From positions 1-43,492 of the forward strand of contig CAZWSE010000015.1 in the NCBI GenBank assembly GCA_964636575.1: DNA of 43,492 bases, in the 5' to 3' direction. The notes under the pieces were generated by a model. That model saw nothing but the letters and a program-made list of their open reading frames with translations. It ran no database searches and was not told the DNA's origin. Shown piece by piece: positions 30,238-37,241 of this stretch; the stretch's first letter is position 1; each line of letters begins with the position of its first letter. This DNA comes from CAZWSE01 sp964636575 (lineage in GTDB: Bacteria; Pseudomonadota; Alphaproteobacteria; Rhodobacterales; Rhodobacteraceae). A program made the position numbers and the translations under genes.

Positions 30238-31317
30238 TTAGCCGAAGGTCTTGAAGTGTTTTGACAGCTTCAATCCTTGGCCTTGATAGTTTGACGCGAT
30301 CCCCGCGCCGTAGAGCTGTGTGGGCTGCTCGCTCATGCGCTCATAGACCAATCTGCCGACGACTTGCCCGTGTTCCAAGACGAAGGGCGCTTCGTGGCAG
30401 CGGACCTCGAGAACCCCGCGCGACCCTGCGCCACCTGCGTCCGAGTTGCCAAACCCGGGGTCAAAGAAGCCTGCGTAGTGCACGCGAAATTCACCGACCA
30501 TCGCCACGAAAGGTGCCATTTCGGCGGCGTAATCGGGGGGGATATGCACGGCTTCGCGGCTGACGAGGATATAAAACGCGCCCGGATCAAGGATGATTTG
30601 CCCGTCGTTCGTGCGCAGTTCTTCCCAAAATTCCGACGGGTCGTAGTGTCCGATCTTGTCGAGATCAATAACGCCCGTGTGCGGCTTGGCGCGGTACCCG
30701 ACCAAGTCACCTTTGGCTGGTTTCAGATCGACCGAGAATCCAAGTCCTTCGTCAATCACAGCGTCATTGTCGACCAATGGTGTTTCCGCGTGGACCTGTT
30801 TCAGGTCTTCATCAGACAGCACGGCTTGTCCTTGCCGGAACCTGATTTGGTTGAGCCGCATACCGGGCCGCACCAGAACCGAGAAGGAACGCGGACAGAT
30901 TTCAGCGTAAAGCGGGCCTTTGTAACCCGCTGGGATACGGTCAAATTCGGTTCCGCCATCCGTGATCGTGCGCGTCAGCAGATCGAGCCGTCCGGTCGAG
31001 CTTTTGGCATTGGCAACTGCTGTCAGATCATCGGGCAGGGCCAGCGTTTCCATGAGCGGCACCAGATAGACCGCCCCTTTTTCTAGAACTGCCCCGTTTG
31101 TCAGATCAATGCTGTGCATTTCAAATTCGGACAGTCGGTCTGCGACAGTCCGATCCGCGCCCGTCAGAAAAGAGGCCCGTACGCGATACGCGATTGTTCC
31201 GAGCCGCATATCAAGGCTTGCGGGTTGGATCTGCGCGGGATCAACGGCTGGATCTGCTGTAATCTGGCCCTTCTGGATCATCTCTGCGATCAACTGGTTT
31301 GGAATAACGCCCGTCAT
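30238..31317 (-). CDS. dcd: 2'-deoxycytidine 5'-triphosphate deaminase, double-barrel form
   Basis: The 359-aa protein starts at MTGVIPNQLIAEMIQKGQI (ATG at 31317). It is twice the length of E. coli Dcd and shows two related dUTPase-like barrels. The first contains ANAKSSTGRLDLLTRTITDGGTEFDRIPAGYKGPLYAEICPRSF, and the second SRGVLEVRCHEAPFVLEHGQVVGRLVYERM. This fused form is typical of alphaproteobacteria. It supplies dUTP for dTMP synthesis. It converges with the small gene after scpB. Confidence 0.9.
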   Translation of the reverse strand: MTGVIPNQLIAEMIQKGQITADPAVDPAQIQPASLDMRLGTIAYRVRASFLTGADRTVADRLSEFEMHSIDLTNGAVLEKGAVYLVPLMETLALPDDLTAVANAKSSTGRLDLLTRTITDGGTEFDRIPAGYKGPLYAEICPRSFSVLVRPGMRLNQIRFRQGQAVLSDEDLKQVHAETPLVDNDAVIDEGLGFSVDLKPAKGDLVGYRAKPHTGVIDLDKIGHYDPSEFWEELRTNDGQIILDPGAFYILVSREAVHIPPDYAAEMAPFVAMVGEFRVHYAGFFDPGFGNSDAGGAGSRGVLEVRCHEAPFVLEHGQVVGRLVYERMSEQPTQLYGAGIASNYQGQGLKLSKHFKTFG

Positions 31318-31353
31318 GGAGGCCCCTTTGAATTTACGCTGTCCCAAACACCA

Positions 31354-31387
31354 AAACGCCCCTGACCTTGCGGTCGCGGGGCATTTT
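31354..31387 (-). terminator. Hairpin terminator after tRNA-Pro
   Basis: GCCCC (31358-31362) with GGGGC (31378-31382) and inner GACC (31364-31367) with GGTC (31372-31375) form a stable stem. On the minus strand it ends in GTTTTGG. It lies 20-44 bp past the 3' end of the tRNA and before the dcd start. Confidence 0.65.
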
Positions 31388-31401
31388 TACGTCGGTATTC
31401 T

Positions 31402-31478
31402 TGGTCGGGCTAGCAGGACTCGAACCTGCGACCTTCCGTCCCCCAGACGGACGCGCTACCAGGCTGCGCCATAGCCCG
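31402..31478 (-). tRNA. tRNA-Pro (anticodon GGG)
   Basis: The 77-nt gene on the minus strand has a 7-bp acceptor stem (CGGGCTA with TAGCCCG), the D-loop CAGCCTGGTAGCG, an anticodon stem TCCGT/ACGGA with loop CTGGGGG giving anticodon GGG, a T-arm with GGTTCGAGTCC, discriminator A and an encoded CCA. The CGGG-start acceptor fits prokaryotic tRNA-Pro. It lies downstream of the merR-type gene. Confidence 0.96.
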
Positions 31479-31535
31479 ACGTGAGAAGTGTCATACCCGA
31501 TTTCGGCGCGGGGGCAAGGCATATTTCCCAATGGA

Positions 31536-32303
31536 TCAGCGGTGCTGCGCGGCCATTTGATCGCGCAGCCCTTGCAGACGATCCATAAGTGGCTGAATGG
31601 CCGTAGCATCTTTTGGCGTAAGTGTTTTGCAGGCGAAAATATGATGCAAAACGCCTGCATCGGGTGTGCTGTCATCCACGGGTGGAAGATCCGGCATTGT
31701 GATATTGGAAGTCTTGGCTGCGGGTGCGTCGTCTGCCGCAGCAACGGGTGTTGCGGGCGCCTGCGTGGGGTCAGTTGTGGGCTTAGCGGCAGGATCATCG
31801 CTGGAGGTGTCAAATAGAACGACTTTAGCGTCGGTTTGTTCTTCTTCGGCTTCGACAAAGGGCGCTTCTGTGTCTTCAGCTTCTATCGGAGAGTCCGCAG
31901 GCGTATCCGCTGCTTTTGTCTTTTCTGGTGATGTGTCAGCGGTCTTGGGTGGTGTGTCGTCTTTCGCGGCCGGAGCTGTTTTAACCTCTTCAACGGTCTC
32001 AGCGGCGTCTTCATCAACGCCAAGGTCATCGAGAGATTTTGAAAACCCAGCCACATGGGCCACGCCTTCGTCGCGCAAGATTTTTTGCACGCCTTTGATG
32101 GTCAGGCCGTCATCATGGAGCAAGTGTTTGATCCCGCCGATCAGACGCATGTCATTGGGGCGGTAGTACCGACGGCCACCGGCGCGCTTTACGGGTTTGA
32201 TCTGGGTAAACTTGCTTTCCCAAAACCGCAGAACGTGAGCTTGCACACCAAGCCAGTCGGCAACTTCGCTAATTGTACGAAAGGCATCGGCAGACTTGCC
32301 CAT
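31536..32303 (-). CDS. MerR-family regulator with a long acidic linker
   Basis: The 255-aa protein has a MerR winged-helix at residues 8-75 (RTISEVADWLGVQAHVLRFWESKF ... RRYYRPNDMRLIGGIKHLLHDDGLTIKGVQKIL). A Pro/Ala/Asp/Glu/Thr-rich disordered stretch follows (about 95-205), then a C-terminal helix (KTLTPKDATAIQPLMDRLQGLRDQMAAQHR). There is no Cys pattern for metal sensing. It follows ihfA by 10 bp and is a stable partner of the plsX-fabH-ihfA block in alphaproteobacteria. The target is unknown. Confidence 0.92.
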   Translation of the reverse strand: MGKSADAFRTISEVADWLGVQAHVLRFWESKFTQIKPVKRAGGRRYYRPNDMRLIGGIKHLLHDDGLTIKGVQKILRDEGVAHVAGFSKSLDDLGVDEDAAETVEEVKTAPAAKDDTPPKTADTSPEKTKAADTPADSPIEAEDTEAPFVEAEEEQTDAKVVLFDTSSDDPAAKPTTDPTQAPATPVAAADDAPAAKTSNITMPDLPPVDDSTPDAGVLHHIFACKTLTPKDATAIQPLMDRLQGLRDQMAAQHR

Positions 32304-32313
32304 CAGGAAATCC

Positions 32314-32628
32314 CTATCGTTTATTGCCCGATGCGACGCGATCTTTCATCAAGTGCGACGGGCGGAACGTCAAAACGCGACGCGGATTGATTGGAACCTC
32401 TTCGCCGGTTTTCGGGTTGCGCCCCACACGGGCTTTCTTTTCGCGCACGCTAAAGGTGCCAAAAGACGAGATTTTCACTTGTTGTCCAGCAACGAGCGCG
32501 TCCGAGACGTGCTCAAGCACGCTTTCAACCAGCTGTGCGCTTTCATTGCGTGAAAGGCCTACTTCGCGGAACACGGCCTCGCTGAGATCCATGCGCGTGA
32601 GTGTTTTTTCAGTCATATCTTCCCCCAA
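32314..32628 (-). CDS. ihfA: Integration host factor subunit alpha
   Basis: The 104-aa HU/IHF-fold protein bends DNA at specific sites with IhfB. TLTRMDLSEAVFREVGLSRNESAQLVESVLE is the N-terminal helix pair, ISSFGTFSVREKKARVGRNPKTGEEVPI holds the beta-arm with the intercalating Pro, and RRVLTFRPSHLMKDRV ends the protein. Length and the NPKTGEEVPI arm fit IhfA rather than HU. A promoter-like sequence lies immediately upstream. Confidence 0.95.
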   Translation of the reverse strand: MGEDMTEKTLTRMDLSEAVFREVGLSRNESAQLVESVLEHVSDALVAGQQVKISSFGTFSVREKKARVGRNPKTGEEVPINPRRVLTFRPSHLMKDRVASGNKR

Positions 32629-32639
32629 GTGTCGACTGA

Positions 32640-32668
32640 CTTTAGGGCGTTTTGAAATTCCGAGTCAA
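32640..32668 (-). promoter_or_regulatory. Candidate promoter of ihfA
   Basis: On the minus strand TTGACT (32663-32668) is 17 bp from CTAAAG (32640-32645). The -35 box is good and the -10 is weak. The position, just 12 bp before the ihfA ATG, would leave a very short leader, so this is tentative. Confidence 0.3.
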
Positions 32669-32721
32669 TATCAATGGCTTGAGAGCGGCAGTTTATTCAA
32701 TAATGCAGGGGCTTTAAGCGA

Positions 32722-33693
32722 TTACCAGCGCAGGACCACCGCGCCCCATGCCAATCCGCCGCCGATGGCTTCGGTCACAATCAGATCGCCTTGTTTGATC
32801 TGGCCGCGTTCCTTCCCGACCGAAAGCGCGAGCGGGATAGAGGCCGCAGAGGTATTTCCGTGATCTTGCACGGTCACCACCACGTTTTCCATCGGCAGGC
32901 CCAGTTTTTTGGCGGTGCCTTGAATGATCCTGATGTTTGCCTGATGGGGCACAACCCAATCGACGTCTTCCGGTTTTACTTGCGCACGGTCCATTGCGGT
33001 TGTCGCGGTTGCAGCCAGTTTTTCGACCGCGTGCCTAAAGACCTGGTTGCCCTGCATCCGCAAATGCCCTGTGGATTGCGTGCTGACCCCACCATCAACA
33101 TAGAGAAGATCGCGGTGGCTGCCGTCTGAATTGAGGTCTGTGGACAGGATTCCGCGATCTTCGGCGGTGCCTTGCCCTTCGCCGGCTTCCAGGATCAAAG
33201 CGCCTGCGCCGTCCCCGAACAGGACACAGGTGCCTCTGTCGGTCCAATCCATGATCCGGCTGAAGGTTTCAGCCCCGATGACCATAACCCGTTTCGCTTG
33301 CCCCGACAGGATCAGCGCATTGGCATTGGCCATCGCAAAAACGAAGCCTGCGCAGACCGCTTGTACGTCAAAGGCAAATCCGCGTGTCATGCCAAGTTGT
33401 GCCTGCACCATTGTGGCCGCAGACGGAAAGGTCAGATCCGCTGTTGAGGTCGCCAGAATGATGGCGTCGATATCGTTGGGTTCCATCCCCGCGTCAGCCA
33501 GAGCGGCTTGCGCTGCTTTTGTCGCCAGATGTGATGTATTTTCATCTTCGGCTGCGAAATGCCTGCGTTCAATGCCGGACCGGCTTTTGATCCATTCATC
33601 GGTGGTGTCGAGCGTTTGCTCGAACTCGCTGTTGGGAACGACCCGTTCGGGAAGGTAGTGTCCGACGCCACGAACGGTTGCGCGAAGTGTCAT
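32722..33693 (-). CDS. fabH: Beta-ketoacyl-ACP synthase III
   Basis: The 323-aa enzyme starts fatty acid synthesis by condensing acetyl-CoA with malonyl-ACP. The catalytic triad is visible: Cys114 (QAVCAGFVFA), His250 (VPHQANIRI) and Asn280 (HGNTSAAS). Length matches the family. The ATG overlaps the plsX stop by 4 bp, so the two are coupled. Confidence 0.97.
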   Translation of the reverse strand: MTLRATVRGVGHYLPERVVPNSEFEQTLDTTDEWIKSRSGIERRHFAAEDENTSHLATKAAQAALADAGMEPNDIDAIILATSTADLTFPSAATMVQAQLGMTRGFAFDVQAVCAGFVFAMANANALILSGQAKRVMVIGAETFSRIMDWTDRGTCVLFGDGAGALILEAGEGQGTAEDRGILSTDLNSDGSHRDLLYVDGGVSTQSTGHLRMQGNQVFRHAVEKLAATATTAMDRAQVKPEDVDWVVPHQANIRIIQGTAKKLGLPMENVVVTVQDHGNTSAASIPLALSVGKERGQIKQGDLIVTEAIGGGLAWGAVVLRW

Positions 33694-34808
33694 GTGCTGG
33701 GTCCGTTCTTGTCGTCACTTAGGGCATTAAACGTAAGGTCATCTTGGGTAAGGTCGGCCGCAGAGGCAACCCGTGCGGCGAGTTTTTCTGTGAAACCAAT
33801 CTGCGCGAGCTCAAACGCCAGTTTTACGGCAGCAGACACGCCGGTTGCATCTGCGCCGCCGTGAGATTTGACCACCGTTCCGTTGAGGCCCAGAAAGACC
33901 CCGCCGTTGACCCGACGCGGGTCGATCCGTTTTTTGAGCCTTGTCAGCGACGACAACGTCAAAAGCGAGGCCAGTCTGGAAAAGACCGAGTATTTGAAGG
34001 CTTCTCGCAGCAGGTCACCGATCAAGCTGGCGGTGCCTTCGCCGGTTTTAAGCGCCACGTTGCCCGTGAACCCGTCGGTGACGATCACGTCGCAGCTGTC
34101 GCCCGGAATATCGCCGCCTTCAATGAACCCGACGTAAGAAAACCCGCCCATGTCTTGCGCGGCTTTGATCAGATCATTGGCTTCTTTCAGCTCTGCACGG
34201 CCTTTGTGTTCTTCGGTGCCTACATTCAGCAATCCGACGCGAGGTCGGGCCAAGCCAAGTCCGTTGCGGGCGTAAGAGGCCCCCATAAGTGCGTATTGCA
34301 GCAGATCAGAGGCATCGGCGCGGATGTCGGCCCCGACGTCCAGCATCACGTTAAAGCCTTGCGCATTGCGCGACGGCCAAAGCACAGCGATGGCGGGACG
34401 CGCGATGCCGGGCAGGCGGCGCAGGCGGATCATGGACAAGGCCATCAAAGCGCCTGTGTTGCCGCAAGACACGGCCACTGTCGCTTCGCCATCGCGCACG
34501 GATTCGATGGCAGACCACATGGACGTGCCTTTGCCGTTGCGCATGACCTGACTGGGTTTGTCTTCCATGCTGACCACATCTGCGGAATGGCGGATGTCGC
34601 AGCGGTCTTTGAGGTTAGAAAACCGTTCAACCAAAGGGGCCAGCGTGTCGGCTGGCCCGTGCAGAATGAACTTTATGTTTGGATTGATTTTGGCCGATTT
34701 GGCCAGTCCTGCGATGACAACGGCAGGACCTTCATCTCCTCCCATCGCGTCGACCGATAAAACGGTGCGCTGCGGCGTCGCTGAAGAGGTGTCGGTCAAG
34801 GCCGTCAT
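33690..34808 (-). CDS. plsX: Phosphate acyltransferase
   Basis: The 372-aa enzyme makes acyl-phosphate from acyl-ACP for phospholipid synthesis. VLSVDAMGGDEGPAVVIAGL is the N-terminal signature, with SCGNTGALMALSMIRLRRLPGIARPAIAVLWP and IVTDGFTGNVALKTGEG further along, all diagnostic blocks. It sits between rpmF and fabH in the conserved order. Confidence 0.97.
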   Translation of the reverse strand: MTALTDTSSATPQRTVLSVDAMGGDEGPAVVIAGLAKSAKINPNIKFILHGPADTLAPLVERFSNLKDRCDIRHSADVVSMEDKPSQVMRNGKGTSMWSAIESVRDGEATVAVSCGNTGALMALSMIRLRRLPGIARPAIAVLWPSRNAQGFNVMLDVGADIRADASDLLQYALMGASYARNGLGLARPRVGLLNVGTEEHKGRAELKEANDLIKAAQDMGGFSYVGFIEGGDIPGDSCDVIVTDGFTGNVALKTGEGTASLIGDLLREAFKYSVFSRLASLLTLSSLTRLKKRIDPRRVNGGVFLGLNGTVVKSHGGADATGVSAAVKLAFELAQIGFTEKLAARVASAADLTQDDLTFNALSDDKNGPST

Positions 34809-34832
34809 GCGCGCGCCTTTAGGTTAGGAAAT

Positions 34833-35039
34833 TTAGGCTGCGTCGTCGTCCAGTTCGATGTCGTCCACGAGCGCTACGACTTCTTTTTCGTCGTAATGAC
34901 CGCAGGCCGCACAAACGTGGTGCGGGCGCTTCATCTCGCCACAGTTGGAGCATTCGTTCGGGTTTGCAGCAACCAATGCGTCATGTGCGCGACGATTGTT
35001 GCGGCGTGACTTGGAAACTTTATTCTGTTGGACGGCCAT
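34833..35039 (-). CDS. rpmF: 50S ribosomal protein L32
   Basis: The 68-aa protein begins MAVQQNKVSKSRRNNRRAHDAL and has the zinc-ribbon CSNCGEMKRPHHVCAACGHYD (two CxxC pairs). It has an acidic tail (VDDIELDDDAA) typical of alphaproteobacterial L32. It lies 24 bp before plsX. Confidence 0.97.
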   Translation of the reverse strand: MAVQQNKVSKSRRNNRRAHDALVAANPNECSNCGEMKRPHHVCAACGHYDEKEVVALVDDIELDDDAA

Positions 35040-35162
35040 GTCTCAAACTTCTCGTATCAGGGGGGCGGTACCGAACCTGCGGTGGCCCCGAATTTCATAG
35101 GATTGCTGCGGCATATTCGGATGCCCCACACTTGTCCAACCCTATTTACGGTTGGAGGCCGG

Positions 35163-35190
35163 AAAATACGAATAAAAACGTGTTGTGCAA
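35163..35190 (-). promoter_or_regulatory. Candidate promoter of the rpmF-plsX-fabH operon
   Basis: On the minus strand TTGCAC (35185-35190) is 16 bp from TATTTT (35163-35168), about 120 bp upstream of the rpmF ATG. The 260-bp rpmF-yceD spacer (35040-35299) otherwise shows no gene. Confidence 0.4.
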
Positions 35191-35299
35191 GCCTTTTTTC
35201 GGGTTATGCGGGGGCGCAAGCGGGCGTGGCTTTGACTTGCGGTGTTTCCGTCTGTTTGCGGCACCCATTGTTTTCGTTCTGCGCGCTGTTGATCGCGTG

Positions 35300-35851
35300 T
35301 TATGACCCTTTGGGTGTCAGACTGTCTTTGAGGGCCGCCAATCCGGCGAAGGGCTTTGCATCTTCGTCGGTCATGGGCGTTTTGCCGGGTTCCGTGACAC
35401 TGAGCGTGCCCAGTTCTGCATCCGTGCTGCGCGGGTAGAGCGGTATATGTAGGGTCAGGGCTTCGATCATGACCGTCCATGGATCGATTGTGGCGGTGAG
35501 AGGTTCTTGGCTGTCGTCTTCGGGCATTTCTTCTTCAGTGGTGTTGGGTTCTTCGAAATCCTGCACATATAGCCGGCTGACGGGCACATCTATGCGGGTC
35601 GAAACGGGGTCGAGTGTGACCACACAGGGCTGCACGACTGTTGCACCGAGTGTGCCATCCAGTTGCCAATCTGATTTGCCCATGGTTTTGACCGACCCTT
35701 TGAAGCTGAGTTTCTTCAATCCATCGAGTGCCAGATCACGCGCGATGCCAGTCATAGTTGCCGCATCCGGCCTGATCTCAAAGGGTGTTGGTTTGCTTGT
35801 AGACAGGTCTGACACCCGAAGCGGGCGCGGTTGGGAAGTCGGCTTGGACAT
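35300..35851 (-). CDS. yceD: YceD family protein (DUF177)
   Basis: The 183-aa protein starts at MSKPTSQPRPLRVSDL; the longer frame to 35914 overlaps the bamE leader. The DUF177 core includes LKKLSFKGSVKTMGKSDWQLDGTLGATVVQPCVVTLDPVSTRID, with the conserved C-V-V-T-L-x-P region, followed by an acidic segment (EEEMPEDDSQEP) and DPWTVMIEALTLHIPLYPRS. The family is linked with 23S rRNA maturation and nearly always precedes rpmF. It diverges from bamE (88 bp). Confidence 0.92.
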   Translation of the reverse strand: MSKPTSQPRPLRVSDLSTSKPTPFEIRPDAATMTGIARDLALDGLKKLSFKGSVKTMGKSDWQLDGTLGATVVQPCVVTLDPVSTRIDVPVSRLYVQDFEEPNTTEEEMPEDDSQEPLTATIDPWTVMIEALTLHIPLYPRSTDAELGTLSVTEPGKTPMTDEDAKPFAGLAALKDSLTPKGS

Positions 35852-35939
35852 GATGGGCGCTTTCGTTTCTTGAACAGGCGGCAACCTTTCTGTATCCGTC
35901 GATAAAAGGCGCATGCGTCAGAGGCAAGGGGGCCCTTCG

Positions 35940-36395
35940 ATGAAATCGAGCAGCACATTCGTAAAGTCCGCGATTGCAGGGGTCTTGATGCTGAGCCTTG
36001 GTGCCTGTTCGGCCACCTACCGCAACCACGGCTATGTTCCGACCGACGAAGAACTTTCAGAAATCGCAGTGGGCGTTGACACAAAGGCCAGCGTTGAAGA
36101 TGCCGTAGGCGCGCCGTCTGCCGCTGCCTTGGTCCGTGAAGACGGGTTTTATTATGTGCGCAGCCGTGTCCGCAACTTTGCGTTTCTTGCGCCGCGCGAA
36201 ATTGAGCGGACCTTGGTGGCCATCAGTTTCGACAGCAACGATGTGGTGACCAATATCGAGCGATTCGGGCTTGAGGACGGCAATGTGGTGCCCTTGACCC
36301 GCCGTGTGACGAGCTCGGGTGTGCGCGATACGACCTTTGTTCGCCAGCTTCTGGGCAACATCGGCCGGTTCTCAGCCTCTAACGCGGTGCAGTAG
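35940..36395 (+). CDS. bamE: Outer membrane protein assembly factor BamE
   Basis: The 151-aa lipoprotein has the signal MKSSSTFVKSAIAGVLMLSLGAC, with lipobox LGAC (Cys23). AAGGGGG precedes the ATG at 35940. The mature BamE (SmpA/OmlA) domain includes NHGYVPTDEELSEIAVGVDTKASVEDAVGAPS and FYYVRSRVRNFAFLAPREIERTLVAISFD. It is the Bam-complex accessory lipoprotein on the periplasmic face of the outer membrane. It is followed by olsB on the same strand. Confidence 0.93.
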   Translation: MKSSSTFVKSAIAGVLMLSLGACSATYRNHGYVPTDEELSEIAVGVDTKASVEDAVGAPSAAALVREDGFYYVRSRVRNFAFLAPREIERTLVAISFDSNDVVTNIERFGLEDGNVVPLTRRVTSSGVRDTTFVRQLLGNIGRFSASNAVQ

Positions 36396-36425
36396 GCGCG
36401 CGGTTTGGATCCGGATCGCGGCCCC

Positions 36426-37160
36426 GTGATCTTGTTGTCCAAAGGACGGTATGACGTTCATATGTCCCAAGGCCGCAGTGACACCTGCGGTGCTTTGGAT
36501 TTGAGGCGTACCTGTTTTCCAACGGACGCCCTGACGGGCGACGCTTTTGATGGTCTTTGTGCTCATATCGCGGTTGTGGATCGTCAAACCGGCGCCTGTG
36601 TGGCGGCGTTGCGCATGTTGGACCTGCCGTCTGGGTCTGACATTGGATCAAGCTATTCTGCTCAGTTCTATGATCTGTCTGCTTTGCACAGCTATCAGGG
36701 CCGGATTTTGGAAATAGGCCGCTTTTGTGTGCATCCTGCCTGCACCGATCCAGATGCCTTGCGTGTGATCTGGGCTGCATTGGCCTCTTATGTCGATGCC
36801 AATGATGTTCGGTTTTTGTTTGGCTGTTCGTCTTTTGCCGGTTTGGACCCGTCGCCTTATCGTGGTGCATTCGCGGCGTTCAGGGATCGCTATTTGGCCC
36901 CTTCGGAGGTCGCGCCGCGCCGGACGTCAGAAACTGCCTATGATTTTGCCGATCATGGTGTTGCTTCGCAAACCGACCTGCGTGCCTTGGCGCAGGTTCC
37001 CCCCTTGTTGCGGATGTATTTGTCATTGGGCGGGTGGGTCAGTGATCACGCGGTTGTGGATCCGCAGATGAACACCTTGCATGTTTTCACCGGTCTTGAG
37101 GTTTCTGCGATCCCTGAAGGGCGAAAGCGCGTGCTTCGGTCGATTGTTGGCAGTGTTTGA
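36426..37160 (+). CDS. olsB: Ornithine-acyl-ACP N-acyltransferase (ornithine lipid synthesis)
   Basis: The protein is about 244 aa. The start is uncertain: GTG at 36426 (ILLSKGRYDVHMSQG follows) keeps the conserved GRYxV segment, TTG 36405 would add seven residues, and ATG 36462 would cut into the fold. OlsB-type GNAT features include CGALDLRRTCF, FDGLCAHIAVVD, GRILEIGRFCVHPACTDPDALRVIWAALASYVDA and FLFGCSSFAGLDPSPY. It makes lyso-ornithine lipid, a phosphorus-free membrane lipid. The partner gene olsA is not in the window. A dispersed repeat follows the stop. Confidence 0.87.
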   Translation: MILLSKGRYDVHMSQGRSDTCGALDLRRTCFPTDALTGDAFDGLCAHIAVVDRQTGACVAALRMLDLPSGSDIGSSYSAQFYDLSALHSYQGRILEIGRFCVHPACTDPDALRVIWAALASYVDANDVRFLFGCSSFAGLDPSPYRGAFAAFRDRYLAPSEVAPRRTSETAYDFADHGVASQTDLRALAQVPPLLRMYLSLGGWVSDHAVVDPQMNTLHVFTGLEVSAIPEGRKRVLRSIVGSV

Positions 37161-37162
37161 CT

Positions 37163-37200
37163 GCCTCCGGCGGAGGTATTTTGCCAAGAAGAAGGTGGGC
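37163..37200. repeat. Dispersed hairpin element, copy 4
   Basis: GCCTCCGGCGGAGG, TATTTTG, CCAAGAAGAAG and GTGGGC follow 2 bp after the olsB stop, in the same orientation as transcription. The position and hairpin suit a terminator between olsB and the ABC-F gene. Confidence 0.75.
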
Positions 37201-37241
37201 TTGGTTGACCCTTGCCGCCATGCCGTTTAGCTGCCTCTGAT

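Noticed and set aside
33744..34760. Open frame of 338 codons on the plus strand opposite plsX
   Set aside because: plsX is unmistakable; the antisense frame has no ribosome site and no recognisable domain.
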